From assembly GCF_002099425.1 (NCBI RefSeq), contig NW_018343971.1, positions 21,737,501 to 21,801,500 on the forward strand: DNA of 64,000 bases, given 5' to 3'. Source of the DNA: Phascolarctos cinereus (lineage: Eukaryota > Chordata > Mammalia > Diprotodontia > Phascolarctidae). A program made the position numbers and the translations under genes. Within the stretch, counting starts at the first letter, position 1, and each line of letters starts with the position of its first letter. This document shows positions 11,271 to 23,469 of the stretch, piece by piece. The notes beneath the pieces are model-generated. The model saw only the letters and a list, made by a program, of their open reading frames with translations. It made no database searches and had not been told where the DNA came from.

Positions 11271-12795
11271 GATTTATTTGCCTTACCCAGAACAGTAGTA
11301 GCTGATATTTTATTTACTTACACAGGTACATAAATAAAGCATGTGTCCAAAAATACACAGTGGTTGGGGGAGGATACTAATGAGGAAAGGCATAGTGAAG
11401 GATGTAGCATTTGAGCTGAGTCTTTAAGGAAACTGGGGTCCTGAGAGGTGGAGATGATTAGGGAGAGACAGGAATAAGTAAAGCTTTTCAAAGGCACAGA
11501 GACCAGAGATGTAATATTATGCAGGATCAACAGCCAAGTTGGCTTAAGTGCAGTGTAGAGAATAGTGGATAGCTAACTTGAAAAGATATGCTGGAATCAG
11601 AGTATGAAGGAATTAAAATGCTCCAGGAGTTTGTATTTTATCCTAAAGGCTTTGGGAAGTCATTGAAACTTACAAGATAGGGAAATTCCATGGTTAGATT
11701 TTCACTTTATAAATATCTATTTAGCAGCTTTGAGGAAGATAGATTAGAGAAGGGAAAATCCTGGATATAGGGGGACCAATCAGAAGGCTATTAAATTAGT
11801 GTCTAGGCCAGACCTGTATAACTTTGCAGTAGATAGGGGCCAAAATTAAAATAGGCTAAACTTCTTTGGGCCACAGAGAGGTTTTTAGCTGCTCTCTTTC
11901 CAAATAAAGGTATAATAAATGATTAAATTATTTTGCAAATAAACCATATTAACAAAAGGAAATTTAAATTAATATCAATTAATTATACTTGAGATTTTTA
12001 TTTATCATGAAATTGCTTCTCCCAGACTAGAGACAGACTGAGAATAGTTGGTTGCTGTGGGTCATGTAACACACAGGAGAGAGTACGCAGTGGCAACCCA
12101 CCTGCCAAGTTACATGATGGGCACAATAGTGACTAGTGGAAGGTGGGTTAAGTGGGGCATGGACAAAGCACTCATTACTTTTTTACTTTTTTTTACATCC
12201 TTTACATTTTTTGTGGGCCACCCAAAATCCTTAGGCTGAATGTTGTGCTGGCCTGGTCTAGGTAATAGGCAATGATGTCTTTGACTAAGGTGGTTGTGGT
12301 ATTAGTAAGGAGAGATACTCATGGGAGAATTGTTGGAGAGGCAGAATTCTTGAGGCTTGTTATCCTTACCCTTGGATAAGGGAAGTAAGAGTGAAGAAAC
12401 AAGGATGACTGTTAGGTTTTGAATTTATATGATTGAACTTGTGCTTCTCTCACCAATAATAGGGGATGGTTGAGTTTAGGGGAAAAAATAGCTCTGCTTT
12501 AGATGCGTTGGATTTGAGATGCTTATGAGACATTCAGATGCAGATGTGAATCAGCCAGGTGAAGATGTTGGACTGGAACTCAGGAGAATATGTGGACTCA
12601 GGAGCCATCTGTAGAGAACTATTAGTTAAATCTATGGGAACTGGTAAGATTGCATTGACTATTGAGAGAAAAGAAGATGAAGAAAAAGAGAAGACCCACT
12701 GCTAGGATATACCCATGCACTAGGGCAGACCATGGATAATGAATCTCCGAATACAAATAAGAAAGAGTAGTTCAACAGGCAGTCCAATGTCACAC

Positions 12796-12837
<42 letters not shown>

Positions 12838-12990
12838 CACAATGGGACGAGGAGAGATATCTACAGGAAAGAGGGATCAGTGGTGTCAGATTCTGCAGAG
12901 AGATCAAAAAAGATAAATTCTCTTTTGGTTCTAACTCTGAGAGACTCTAATATTTACCAACCCTTAAAAGGAACTGGATGGAAAAGACTA
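11270..12990 (+). repeat. Long ancient interspersed repeat, family not assigned
   Basis: The segment shares ordered phrases with two other places: a gtattttatcctaaa block (11,632 and 21,031), a ggatgactgttaggttttgaa block (12,402; also 13,907), and a later gagatgcttatgagacattc block. Such collinear recurrence marks an old dispersed repeat of at least 1.5 kb. I do not know its family. A (CA)n array at 12,799-12,835 lies inside it. Confidence 0.45.
12799..12835. repeat. (CA)n microsatellite
   Basis: About 37 bp of uninterrupted AC dinucleotides. Confidence 0.95.
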
Positions 12991-13064
12991 TAAAATCACT
13001 GGATAGCTGATTGTGTGTCCATATTGGGGCAGGAGGCAGTGGGAGAGAGGGTATAAGAAAAAAC

Positions 13065-13207
13065 AGGGAAAGACCCAGGTTTTAATCCTAGCTATGCCAC
13101 TAACTTACCTTGTCACTCTGAGTCTCAATTTTACCACATGAAAAATAAGAGATTCAGATTAGATGGTCTCTAAAGTTTCTTCTTGGTTTAATATTCCATT
13201 CTATGAG
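13065..13207 (+). repeat. MIR SINE in intron 9 of copy B
   Basis: A MIR-like order is visible: caggttttaatcctagc, ctatgccactaactta, cacatgaaaaataagag, then gattagatggtctctaaa. A MIR with the same orientation and the same flanking sequence occurs in intron 9 of copy A (about 50,800-50,965), so the insertion predates the gene duplication. Confidence 0.7.
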
Positions 13208-13486
13208 TGAAAGTGCCAAATACCAGGTTTGCCTTTCCAACAATTTTACCGCTACCTAGAGCAGCTATTGAGGAATGAAGTTTGATGCCGATGTGAGGGT
13301 GGGGGTGGGGTAGTTATTGTAATTAGCTCAGAACCTGCAGCAGATTATCTCTAGATCAAGTTATAGATTATTTTTCCAATTAAATTACAAGGAAGCCCTA
13401 GTCCTGCAGACTGCAGAAGGAGAAGCATGAGATTCCAGAAAACACAAAACCAAAAACTTAAACAAACAAAAACACAGTGTTCTCAC

Positions 13487-13627
13487 AGTTGGAAGAATCC
13501 AGCCAAATTCATGATTGTTAATTCCTATGATATAGCGAACACGATTGAACTTCTTTTCAGCCAGGAGCTCTTCAGGACTTTTTGGCAAAAATACTCCATC
13601 AATGACTCCAGACAGGAAAGAAATTTT
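13487..13627 (-). CDS. CES1-like: Carboxylesterase copy B exon 9 (acceptor lost)
   Basis: The block is 141 bp, equal to exon 9 of copy A, with donor GTGAGA. The translation includes GVIDGVFLPKSPEELLAEKK and ends IIGINNHEFGWILPT. The E of the NHEFGW block corresponds to the acidic residue of the Ser-Glu-His triad. Where copy A has CAG before AAAATT, copy B has TCC, so the normal acceptor is gone. A GCAG at about 13,655 could act as a substitute acceptor and would add nine codons in frame (MLFIFQSSS). I therefore cannot say that the exon is unspliceable, only that its ancestral acceptor is lost. Confidence 0.85.
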
Positions 13628-13794
13628 GGAAGAAGATTGAAAAATAAATAACATCTGCTTTCCTTTAGTAGAATCGAATAAAAATAGATGACATTACTAT
13701 GAACTATAATACAGGGGTACTATGCTGGCATTTATCCAAGATCATCATGGAAGCATTCCTCTTGGCTTCTGAAACACAAGGATATTTGAAAGCT

Positions 13795-13985
13795 AGTGTA
13801 GTTATGACATTACCAAAGCGAGATACCCAAGAGAGAACTGTTAGGAAGGCAGAATTCTTCAGACTTGTTCACTGATTGCATAAAGGGAGTAAGAGTGAAG
13901 AGACAAGGATGACTCTTAGGTTTTGAATTTATGGGATTGGAAGAATAGTGATTTCCCCATCAGTAATAGGAGATGTGTGTGACTC
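13795..13985 (+). repeat. Second copy of the unassigned ancient repeat segment
   Basis: About 170 bp resemble 12,300-12,470 in the same order and orientation (ggcagaattcttcagacttg against ggcagaattcttgaggcttg; gagtaagagtgaagagacaa against aagtaagagtgaagaaacaa). It lies 1.5 kb away, on the other side of exon 9B. Confidence 0.55.
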
Positions 13986-14489
13986 ACAAATACTCAGTTC
14001 ATCAGTGAAGCTAATTACTTTCAGCTAGATTAAAATTGTTTCAACACAATGACACATTTGGAAAAGTTAAATTGAATAAACATAACAAAATACTTATTTT
14101 TTCTCAATTTGACAAATGCCCCAAAAGGAGCATTTCCATATGCAAAGTAGAATTTTAAAAAGGATCATAGGTGAAACTATAAGTTTCTACTACATACAAC
14201 TTGCTTTAAAAAAAAAGTTTAACTTGTTACTTTCAAAGCTACTCTGCTTGTCTGCTTCTCTCTGAACTTCCTCTTTGCATTTGACTCTCTTTTATTCCAT
14301 TTCTTCTTGTTCTTGTTCTTCTTGTTCTTCTTCCTCATCTTCTTCTTCTTCTTTTGGCAATACTATCACTAGTTCCCTCTGTTCCCCAAATAAAAATGGA
14401 AAAATAATCATTATAGAAAAAAAACATACAGGCAAGCAAAATGAATCTATTATTTGACATGTGCAAAAAATAAATGCTTCATTCTACAC

Positions 14490-14880
14490 CTTCATTCTAT
14501 TATCTCTGATAAGAGATGGGTAGAATGTTTCATCATCAGTCCTTTGGAGTACTGTTGTCATTGATCAGAGATCTTACATCTTTCCAAGTTGTTTTTATTT
14601 TATAAATTGTTCTAAATTGTTCAGTCTGCTTTACATCACATCAGTTTATACAAGTCTTGTAAGGCTTCTCTGAAACCGTTTCATAATGTCAAATGACACA
14701 ATAATACTACATAATTTGTAATATTACATAATTTCCAAAGTGGCAGTTTCACCAAAAATGTAGTAGAGTACTTGTCTTCCCCCAGTCCCTCCAATGCTGT
14801 TGTTTTCCTTTTTTGTCATCTCTGTTAATCTGATAGATATAAGGTGAATCCTCAGAGTTGTTTTAATTTTCATGCAAAAA
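14490..14880 (-). repeat. Old L1 3' fragment
   Basis: Diverged minus-strand L1 ORF2-end sequence. Phrases such as cagtttatacaagtcttg, cttctctgaaaccg and ccttttttgtcatctctgtt parallel the L1 at 32,900-33,330. Older than the HAL1 copies, judging by divergence. Confidence 0.55.
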
Positions 14881-15084
14881 AAATGTTTTTAAAAATTAGG
14901 GCATAAAAACAAATCTGTCAGGATTGGGATGGCTGTGCAGGATGATGATCATCCTATGGCTCAGTGCTTCTTTATCTGTCTTTTCATCTCTCTAATACCA
15001 AGTCAAGCCCTACCTCCCTCCAGAAAGTCTTTCCTGATTTGCCTATACAGATCTCTCCTTCTTCTAAACTCATAAAGCACTGCT

Positions 15085-15215
15085 TTGGAGATGAAAAGAT
15101 TGCTGAATTTGGAGCCAGACCTGGATTCAAGTTCTGGCTCCAACACATCCTAGACATGTGATTGTGAGCAAGTCACTTACTCTCTAAACTCAACCCTACT
15201 TTCCTTAATTATAAG
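15085..15215 (+). repeat. MIR-like SINE
   Basis: The phrases ggagccagacctggattcaa, gttctggctccaacacatcc and gattgtgagcaagtcactta follow the MIR order. It lies in intron 8 of copy B. Confidence 0.6.
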
Positions 15216-15589
15216 AGAGAGAGACATTTCCAGCTGCCAACTCATGGAATTGAGAGATAAAAAGTGAAAAACAAAAGGAGCCAGAACCAAATCAAAATAT
15301 AATTAGGAAATATTTGACAAAATAAATAAAAATATAATAGAACATAGATAATATTAATATGTGATTATACACACACACATATATTGCCTTGTATTAAATT
15401 TATAAAGTTAATCCTCTACTTTCACAGGGTAACTTTTCTAGAAAATGGCACAAAAGTCAAAAATGCTAATGTTGATACCTTGAACCTATGGGAAGTAGGG
15501 AGTTAGTTTCCCAGGACCACCAAAAGCAAAAGCTGTCATTTTTTTTTGCTAAAGATTGCTGAAAATATATTTTTCTGCATCCAATTGTT

Positions 15590-16100
15590 TTTTCCAATTT
15601 ATTTGTTTATTTTTAGTTTTCAACATTCACTTCCACAAAATTTTGAGTTCAACTCCCCATCTCTCCCCTTCTCCCCCCTCCATAATGATATGCATTCTGA
15701 TCCCTTCCCCTAATCTACACTTCGTACCTGTATGCCTTTTCTGATCCCTTTCCCCTTCTATTTTCCTGTAGGGTAAGATAGATTTCTATGCCCCATTGCC
15801 TGTGTATCTTATTTCCCAGTTTCATGCAAAAAAATTTCCAACATTCAGTTTTAAAACTTTGAGTTCCAAATTCTCTCCCTTCCTCCTTCCTCACCCACCC
15901 TCCCTGAGAGGGCAAGCAAATAGATATAGTCTATATATGTGTAATCATGTAAAATACTTCCATAATAGTCATGTTGTGAAAGACTAACTATATTTCACTC
16001 AATTCCATCCCACCCCCCAATTATTCTATTCTCTCCTTTGACCCTGTCCCTCCTCAAAAGTGTTTGCTTCTGATTACCCCCTCCTCCTGCATGCAATTCT
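15590..16100 (-). mobile_element. 5'-truncated HAL1 3' end
   Basis: This is the reverse complement of the HAL1 3' region (aactaaaaataaa tail, the gggtaagatagatttctatg block, and the cctcacccaccctccctgag block), comparable to 2,790-3,270. It is about 500 bp, truncated at the 5' side near 16,100. It lies in intron 8 of copy B, in the same orientation as the gene. Confidence 0.75.
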
Positions 16101-17483
16101 TTATAACAAAACATTAATTTTGATCAAATGAACTTTTCCTAACATAGTAAATATTAAATAACCATAAAATGCAGTACACAAAATGAAATTGGTAACATGA
16201 AAAACATTTTTCTCATCAGTAATTCCCTAGAATTCTGTGACCTTCACGCTAACATCTCAATAAAAACAAAACAAAACCTTAATTTCAAACAATATTCACT
16301 TTTCATAACACATGAAATCCATAGTACCATAAATACAATAAAGTACAGTTAACAAAATTTTTTGAGCTAAAATACTTTTTAACAAGAACCTTATCTTTCA
16401 CTGTGTCATATGGTGGTATAAGGCTGTGCTATTATATTCTATACTACTGTAAACCTCTCTACCTTGGCTGCACTCTGAAAACCAAGGGAAAGGTTGCTGG
16501 GGCTTCAGTCACTGCTGTTGGAAGAAGGTAAGACTTCAAAGAATTTGGCATCAGCTTAGAGCCCAAAGGCATTATTTTAGAGGAATAACTGCAACACAAA
16601 ACTTGAGTTTTAAAGGCAAACAATGAAAATATTCAAGGAATGCACTTTGTACCTCTTTACAATGGTAGGGTGAACAAGATCAATGAAATGTCTAATAGTG
16701 AAATGTTTGTTGCTCTACAGATCTACGAGCATCACACCTCTTATTTTTTTTTCTCTACTTGCACATAGCTGCTAATGTGAAAATGAGGTCACTAATAAAA
16801 TCACACTGATGCTTGAAATCACACAAAAAAAACATGGTAATATTAAAGATTGACTCTGTATGTATATGTTTGTGTATGCATTATATAGTACAGAGGGCAT
16901 TTCCTCCCCCAGAAGTGCCCCAAATCAATAAAATCCTAAGTCTAGTTCCTTTCTGTATTTCCACCACCTAGCTCAGGACTTTTATTTGTGTTTACTAAAT
17001 GAACTGTTTAATTGGTAAATTGATAAGAAAAAAAAAGTTTGGAGTCTCAAAAGAGATAGTCACAGCAAATGGTTTTGCAAAAGGCACTGGATTAATACTT
17101 CTTTCAAAGCAAAGTGGTTCTGTAGCAGTTACAAGTATTCACCTCACAAACTGGTGGGTATTAACAGAGAGCTGATTGCCTGAAGCCTTGGACTTATTTC
17201 TCAGAGCTACTGAAAGGATTCATCAGTGCAGCTCATGTGTTTCCCTAGAGGCCACTATGAAACTGACAAAACCAACCATAGCCTCAAAAAAGGGCATGTT
17301 TAGCAGTGGCTAATTGTATGTGTGTTGGGGAGGAGGCAAGGTAAGAGAGGAAGACAGGATGGTAGTGGAGGAATGGGACTGAAAGAATTCATGCTGGGCT
17401 TCCTCCTGTCTTTAATCAGCACTTGAAGGAGCCAAGATTTAAAACCTATAATTAAGAAAACAAGAATGCTTTTTTTTTTTTAC
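16101..17483. other. Intron 8 of copy B, remaining part
   Basis: The stretch next to exon 8 (17,400-17,470) aligns with 54,180-54,275 of copy A (cttccttctttttgttta against cttcctcctgtctttaat, then similar A-rich ends). No exon or other repeat is recognised. Confidence 0.5.
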
Positions 17484-17522
17484 CTCCAAGGGTTCTCCCA
17501 GGGAATCCAGGCCTAATACTTC
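17484..17522 (-). CDS. CES1-like: Carboxylesterase copy B exon 8 (acceptor shifted by one base)
   Basis: The block is 39 bp and translates EVLGLDSLGEPLE, close to the human CES1 segment KFLSLDLQGDPRE and to ELFSMDFMRDPTL of copy A. The donor is GTAAAA. Before it the sequence is TTTTCAAGG rather than CACAG, so the only AG lies one base too far upstream. Splicing there would give a 40-bp exon and shift the frame. The short exon is convincing because of its alignment with copy A and because the surrounding intron also aligns. Confidence 0.7.
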
Positions 17523-17523
17523 C

Positions 17524-18703
17524 CTTGAAAACAAACAAAAAGGGTGGATGAGAGAACTTCACATAAAGAGCAGATCATGCTTTACCTGCTGTTCCAGTTC
17601 CTTCTCTCAATGTTCTTATGGATTAAGTGAACTCCCTTTCATACCAGGAGCAAACTGAAGCTGGGATAGTTACTGAGATAATGACAAAGTCTCCTGGAGC
17701 AAAACTAGGAGTCACCATATGAGGATCTCTTACCCAATTTTTCCCTACATGCTAGGCCTCTGAAGGAGAAAACTGGCCTGTGAATAACAGATGCTTTTTT
17801 TTCACTATTTTTGAGAACACCTAATCTGTCAGCAGGCCTTCCCTGCCATCAACCCATTCCCAGCTCCAGAATAGAAGCTGGGGAAATAAGAATGCATTGT
17901 TCATTCATATAACTGCAATTAGGATCATATTTGCGCTTGGTGGAAACATTGCCAATGGGCCTAGAACTGATCTAGGAACAGCCCCTTCATTGCTGTTGCA
18001 CAAACCAGCTGGAGATGATTCCTTCATTACTTAAAGAAACCTGGCTAGAACCTTGACCTATATCACTAGAATTGAGATTCTCCAGAATCCCACCAGCCCC
18101 TTACCAACTGAGCTCATATGCATAAAGCAGAGTATTGTTGATATAGCCAAGTTGTGTTCTAAGCCCTGAAAACCACTTTTGCTTCAGTTTCCCAAACGTG
18201 TCTTACTTAATTGTTTGGGGCTGGAGCATATCTAGTTAAATATTCTAAGGCTGTATTTTATACTGCATGTGTGGATGGAGAATTAAATGTGTGTGGGCAG
18301 ATGATTTCAACTGAGTAGGCCAGAGAAATCCTGAGAAATGGACCTATTTGGTGGAGAATTCAGGAGTTCGGCCTCCCTTCTCTCAGGGATGGGGACAAGA
18401 GCACAGTTTCTCCTGAGCACCAAAGCATATACACACCACAGGCCCCTGCCTTTGTTTTCTCTGCAAGGATAGATTCTCAGGAATATCTGACAATGTGGTT
18501 TCCTTGAGCAGGTAGGGAATTCAAGAGTTCTTCTGATCTAGCCCCTCAGGTAATTAGATAAGAAATCAAGTAAGAATGCCTGAAAACCATTTCTCTGGTC
18601 ATGCCTTAATCAAACAAGGTGAGTTGGAAGAACTTTTATGAAAATATTTTTTCTTAAAATATGGCTCTCTGTACTTTTACAGATGAGAATTTCACATATA
18701 TAG
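17524..18703. other. Region upstream of exon 8B; exon 7 not found
   Basis: The first 150 bp align with the sequence upstream of exon 8A (catgctttacctg against gctgctttacctg). I searched by eye for an exon 7 match (GCKTTIS and [11 protein letters not shown] blocks) and found none. Nothing else is recognised. Confidence 0.45.
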
Positions 18704-18711
18704 AAGACCAT

Positions 18712-19634
18712 TCATTCTGTTGAGAGAACTGAAGAGTCTGAAGGGATCATGGGCATTGGCAATGGATGAGAATCCAAGGTCACCTACCATGACAAAACAG
18801 GAAAATGATAAGTGTTTGAGAAGATGTGGGAAAATTGGAACACTAATGCATTGTTGATGGAGTTGTGAAATGATCTGACGATTCTGGAGAGTAATTTGGA
18901 ACTATGCCCAAGAGACTATAAAAATGTGCACACCCTTTTACCCAGGAATAGCACTTCTAGGGCTATATCCCTAAGAGATCATACAAATGGGAAAAGGACC
19001 CACATGTACAAAAATATTCATAGCAGCTCTTTTTGTGGTGGCAAGGAATTGGAAATTGAGAGGATGCCCATCAATTGGGGAATGGCTGAACAAGTTGTTT
19101 TTTATGAATGTAATAGAACACTACTCTGCTATAAGAAATGATAAACAGGCTAACTTCAGAAAAACCTGGAAAGACTTGTATGGTCTGATGCTGATTGAAA
19201 TGAGCAGAACCAAGAGAACATTGTGCACAATAACATCCTCATCGTGTGATGACTAATATTGATAAACTTAACCCTTCCCAGCAAAACAAGGATCTAAGGC
19301 ATCTGCAAAGGTGTCGTGACAAAAAATGCTATCCCCATCCAAAGAAAGAACTGTGAAATTTGAATGCAGATTGAAGTATACTATTTGCTATTTTTTTCCC
19401 CTCTTCTGTTGAGTTTTGTTTCCTCTTTCTGGTGGTTCCTATTGGTTCTAATTTTTACTTATAACATCACTAATCTGAAAACATATTTAATAAGAATGTG
19501 CATATATAGCCTATATCGGATTGTGTGCTGTTGTCGTGGGGAGGAAGGTGGAGAAAAAGTTGAAACTCAAAAGCATATGGAAGTGATTGTTGATCAATCA
19601 AAATAAATAAATAAATACATGAAATTTTTTTTAA
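18712..19634 (+). mobile_element. 5'-truncated L1 (ORF2 C-terminus and 3'UTR)
   Basis: Plus-strand translation gives the ORF2 C-terminal block CTKIFIAALFVVARNWKL, then EWLNKLFF and EHYSAIRNDK, parallel to the mammalian L1 FIAALFTIAK, EWIKKMW and EYYSAIKKNE blocks. An L1 3'UTR and a T/A-rich end near 19,620 follow. AAGACCAT occurs at both borders (18,704-18,711 and 19,635-19,642), a plausible 8-bp target-site duplication. Confidence 0.85.
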
Positions 19635-19642
19635 AAGACCAT

Positions 19643-20450
19643 GCTTACCCATGTTCAGAGGCTAACTTCTTTACCTTGAGTAGGATGTGCTGAACCTGGA
19701 TGATGCTTCCAGGCAAAAGTTACCCCAGGGCGCAAGGCCATTACCAGAGGAGTCCATGCTGTAGCTGCTGCCCCTCCACCCTCCTTCCTTTTCCTTTCCC
19801 CAGGTGTGGGAGGGCAAAATAAAAGGTGAGGAGTAAAGGGTGAAACTCTTTTCTCCTTTGAGAAGAGTTAACAGATATCCTCATGACTCAAGCAAAGGGA
19901 GTGACTAGGGTTGTACAGAGGTTTTTCAAAACTCCTTAATGATTGATCACAAAATCTCCAGAATGTGCTAACGTGTTTTTGGCTGTTCTAACTTGTCCCC
20001 ATAAACTCCATGAAGGAGGAGCCAGGGGTTTACAGGGAAAGGAACAAGTAAGCCTCAGGGAACCAAAAAGCACCTGCAGTTTTCCCAATTCCCTAGTGCC
20101 TAGAGAATTGACAGAATTGGGCATAGGCTTTTGGATAGGGTGTCTGTCTTCTTCTTCTATGCTGCGGAGGGTGTACCCAGGTCCATGGCCTCAAACTGAA
20201 CCAATGGACCAAGAGCCTGAGAGCATCAGGCTGAGTGCAAGATAGCCACATAACTGTATGCCTTCCTGAAAAGCACCTCCAAGCCTTCCTAGGTGCTTGG
20301 AGAGCAAATCCAACTGCAGGGCAAGAAAGAGGGGTGGGAGGCTTACAGACCTGTTAGTCTTAGTTGGAGAAAAACTTGGGGTTATGTAGCTTCCCTGTAT
20401 GGACCACCAGAATATTGAGGTGTAGGGGTTTAGGAGTGCTGGGACAACAA
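19643..20450. other. Intergenic stretch between copies A and B
   Basis: GC-richer than its surroundings, with two overlapping frames of 60-100 codons and no family resemblance. No gene is supported. Confidence 0.4.
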
Positions 20451-20454
20451 AATC

Positions 20455-20640
20455 ACGACACGTGAGTCCTTCCCAAATGAATTCAACTCAGTCCTTCTTT
20501 TAACCAAAGACAGGGTTTATTAGAACATCCTGCATATTGGCCAGACTCTTAAGGAATCTGAAAATTAATGAGCTATTGGCTAGATTATAAGAATAAGAAT
20601 CTTAGCAGTGGCTAGATTTTAGGAATCTGAGCCTTAACTT
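20455..20640 (-). repeat. LTR-like fossil fragment
   Basis: On the complement it contains a ctcagattcctaaaatctag block, a CTAATAAACCCTGTCTTTGG block with an embedded AATAAA, and a further 60 bp. About 130 bp match 54,655-54,790 on the plus strand. The polyadenylation signal placement suggests the R region of an LTR, or another polyadenylated repeat. It is a short remnant. Family unknown. Confidence 0.4.
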
Positions 20641-20739
20641 TTTTTTGCATGTAATTGGGAAATATTTAATGAAATGAATAAATATCTATATTTTTTAAAA
20701 GTCTCCTGGGGGGATACATTATGTAAATCTAAGTTTAAA

Positions 20740-21725
20740 CCTAACAATTTGAGGAGGGAGAGTGCACTAAGAGAAGGCAGTATTTGACCTGAACCCTGAA
20801 GGGAGATATGGATACTAAAAGGGAAATATGAAGATTTAATGCCTTCATGGCATGCAGGATTGACTGTGCAAATGCACAAAAGAGAGATGGAATAATAAGT
20901 TCAGAAATTGCAATTAGACTGACTTGTCTGGAAAGCAAAGTACTTAAAGTGGAGCGATATGAAATAATCATACAAAAATAGGCCTAGGGTCAGATTGCAA
21001 AGGGTTTTAAACACCAAGGTGAAGAATTTGTATTTTATCCTAAAAACAATAGGGAATCAATGAAGGGTTCTTGAGCAGTGTAACTTGCCTCTTTGTGAGG
21101 ATTATTTTTGACAACTAAGAAAGATGGCTTGTACAGGAAAGAGAACTGAAGTTAGATGTGTAGTAGTCAATAAATGAAAGAAAATAAAAGCTTACTCTGT
21201 ACAAAGCACTATGCTACATCCTGGGGATTCATGTAGATGAACAAGATAGACCCTGCTCTAAGGAGCTCACATTCTATTGGGGGCAAAAAAAAAATAATAC
21301 AGGAAGTTTCAGCTGCAAATAAGACAGAAAGATCTTATGATTGTTACAAAACAACATCAGATGGTGACAGTTCTTTAATGTCACTACCATTGATGAAAAC
21401 CTATCTGTTTCCTAGGGTGAAGCATATGAGCAGATAAACTAGGCTGATGGTCATGGGAGGGAAGATAAGGGGATCAATTTCAAGAGATGTTTTGTGGTAG
21501 CAAAATAAACAGTACTTGGTCACCGATTGGGTAGGAAGGTAGGTAAAGGGAGAAGCAAGTGTTAGGGATGATTTGGTGGTTGCAAACCAAAATGACTGAA
21601 AGGATGGAAGTGACTTTGGGAGGTAATGAATTTGTTTTAGGTATGTTAAATTTAGACCTAAGAAACATGAGAATACCTATCCCTATCCCAAGTCAACTCC
21701 ACAACCCCAGTCTGTCTTGTGATGG
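20740..21725 (+). repeat. Unassigned ancient repeat, third copy (broken into pieces)
   Basis: Positions 20,740-21,130 (tgacctgaaccctgaaggga, gtattttatcctaaaaacaa, gggttcttgagcagtg) and 21,560-21,725 follow the same order as 11,380-12,560. Positions 21,165-21,300 hold a different old-repeat phrase (gcactatgctacatcctggg). Confidence 0.4.
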
Positions 21726-22845
21726 AAGTACCAAAGGAGAGTTTGGAGGAAGGCTCATTTAGTTAACTTACCCAAACATATCTGACTTCCTCTTTGATTA
21801 AATTCTCTGATGTTTCTCAACATCCTCTTTAGTTGTAGCTCTTTCCATGTAGAAAGTCAACTCAGTCAGCTCTGCTTTTATTGAGGCCTCTACCAGCCCA
21901 GTGTGTCTCCTGTGTTTCCCTCCTTTAACATTGACCTTATCAGCATCAACATGTCCTCAAAAGTATGCAAGTGCTGGTGAAAAGGAGCAGTGTATTTCAG
22001 AGCAAATGTGGTTGCTGTTTCACCTAAGTTGACTTTCAAAATGGGGATCCCTTGGACACTATTATGTCAGGTGAGATGAAATTCTTTCTTCCCTGATGAA
22101 ATCACATGTTATCTGAAGAGCTGCAACCAAAGAAGGTCATCAGTCATAGACCTTTTATTTTATTAATCACCAAAATGTTTTCCCAATGTAAGATCAACAA
22201 ATTGTAGTGTTAACAGGATTTTAAAAGTAGTCTGGACAGGACTACTTTCTAACCTGTGAATACTCAGAGCTGCACAAAGCAGGCCTAGAGATAGGACTGC
22301 CAGGAATCAAGTAGTGGTTGAATTAATCAGTTTCAGAGTAAGGAATGCTCTCTATGCTGGAGTAGAGGCACAGCTTATGTACATAAACCAAAAGTGGGGA
22401 AGGAGAGGAAATGGATTACAAAACAATCATTTCTAGGGCCTGAGTAGTTTCCCATGACAAGCCCATGAGTCCACAATACAGGTGCTCTGGAATCTGTGGG
22501 AACAGCATTGTTTCAAGTCTTTGGGGGTCATTACTTGGTGAGGCACAGGGCCAGAGTTCTGTGGCAGGAACAGGTTCTACAATCTTGGATTCTTTGATTC
22601 ACTTCACTTTAACATATCCAGGCCTAGGAAAGTAGTGATTGTGATAGTTTTGTTAAGGTTTTGATTGTTTATTTCAAGCTGCATTATAAGCTTCTGACTC
22701 CCAAGGCAGATGAGGCTGAGGAACCTAAATTATTAGTATATTCACTATGCATATCATATAGATTAATGAGGAAATCATGAATCCCTTCACAGTGTATAGT
22801 AGTACATTACCTCCAAAAGTTTAAGGAATGTCACCTTGTCCTTTT
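21726..22845. other. No recognisable feature
   Basis: Downstream flank of copy A. I see no coding block, SINE or LINE here. Confidence 0.4.
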
Positions 22846-22849
22846 GGTC

Positions 22850-22978
22850 CTTGTACATTTCCAGTAAGGCTCTGTGTGTATGCTCCCTAGGTTGGAAATG
22901 ACTTTTATTACTAGCCATAGCATCCAAAATACATCCTGATGTATCATTGATGTTTAATAAATGTTTATTGATTGATTA
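22850..22978 (+). repeat. L2-like LINE 3' end
   Basis: It ends with gatgtttaataaatgtttat and a TGATTGATT repeat, the usual L2 ending. A purine-rich low-complexity tract (GAAGAGGAAG type) follows at 22,980-23,110. Confidence 0.45.
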
Positions 22979-23442
22979 AAGAAAAACAGAAAAAAATATA
23001 AAAATGAAGAAAAAAGTTATAGAAAGGAAAATTGAAATAGAGGAACAGAAATAAGAAGAGGAAGAGTAATAAGAAGCAGAAGAAAAAAAGAGGAAGAAAG
23101 GTAGAAAGCTAAGCATTAGTGTGCCATAATGATTGTAGGACTTAGTGAGGGTATGTAGTATGAGAGCTCTGTCTCTATGGGTTTTGGGGAATAGGATAGA
23201 AAGATAATATAGGGAAAGAAAGAATAAGGTGATGCATGATAGGCAAGGAGTGATCCATATGCCTTCAAGGGACTTAAGTTGGATTGTGTAAGCAGATGGG
23301 ACGCACATATTTTGATTAAGTTGAGTTACATGGTATGATAAAGATTCTTTGATGTATCTTTGAAAGTCTCAACTTCCACTTTATCCTCAAAAAAGAATGT
23401 GGTAGAGAGGGGTCCTAATTAAAATTCATGTATGCATTAAAT

Positions 23443-23469
23443 TTTATTTCAAATGTGGACTTATTTATT
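23443..23469 (-). terminator. Possible poly(A) signals of carboxylesterase copy A
   Basis: Two AATAAA hexamers on the minus strand (23,464-23,469 and 23,443-23,448) lie about 350-375 bp beyond the ancestral stop of exon 14. In AT-rich DNA such hexamers are common, so this is only a candidate. Confidence 0.25.

Noticed and set aside
19690-19745. Possible carboxylesterase exon 5 (a GGTAACTTTTGCCTGG stretch on minus recalls GNWGHLDQ)
   Set aside because: Only two or three residues fit, there is no GESAGG block, and a stop follows. Chance similarity.
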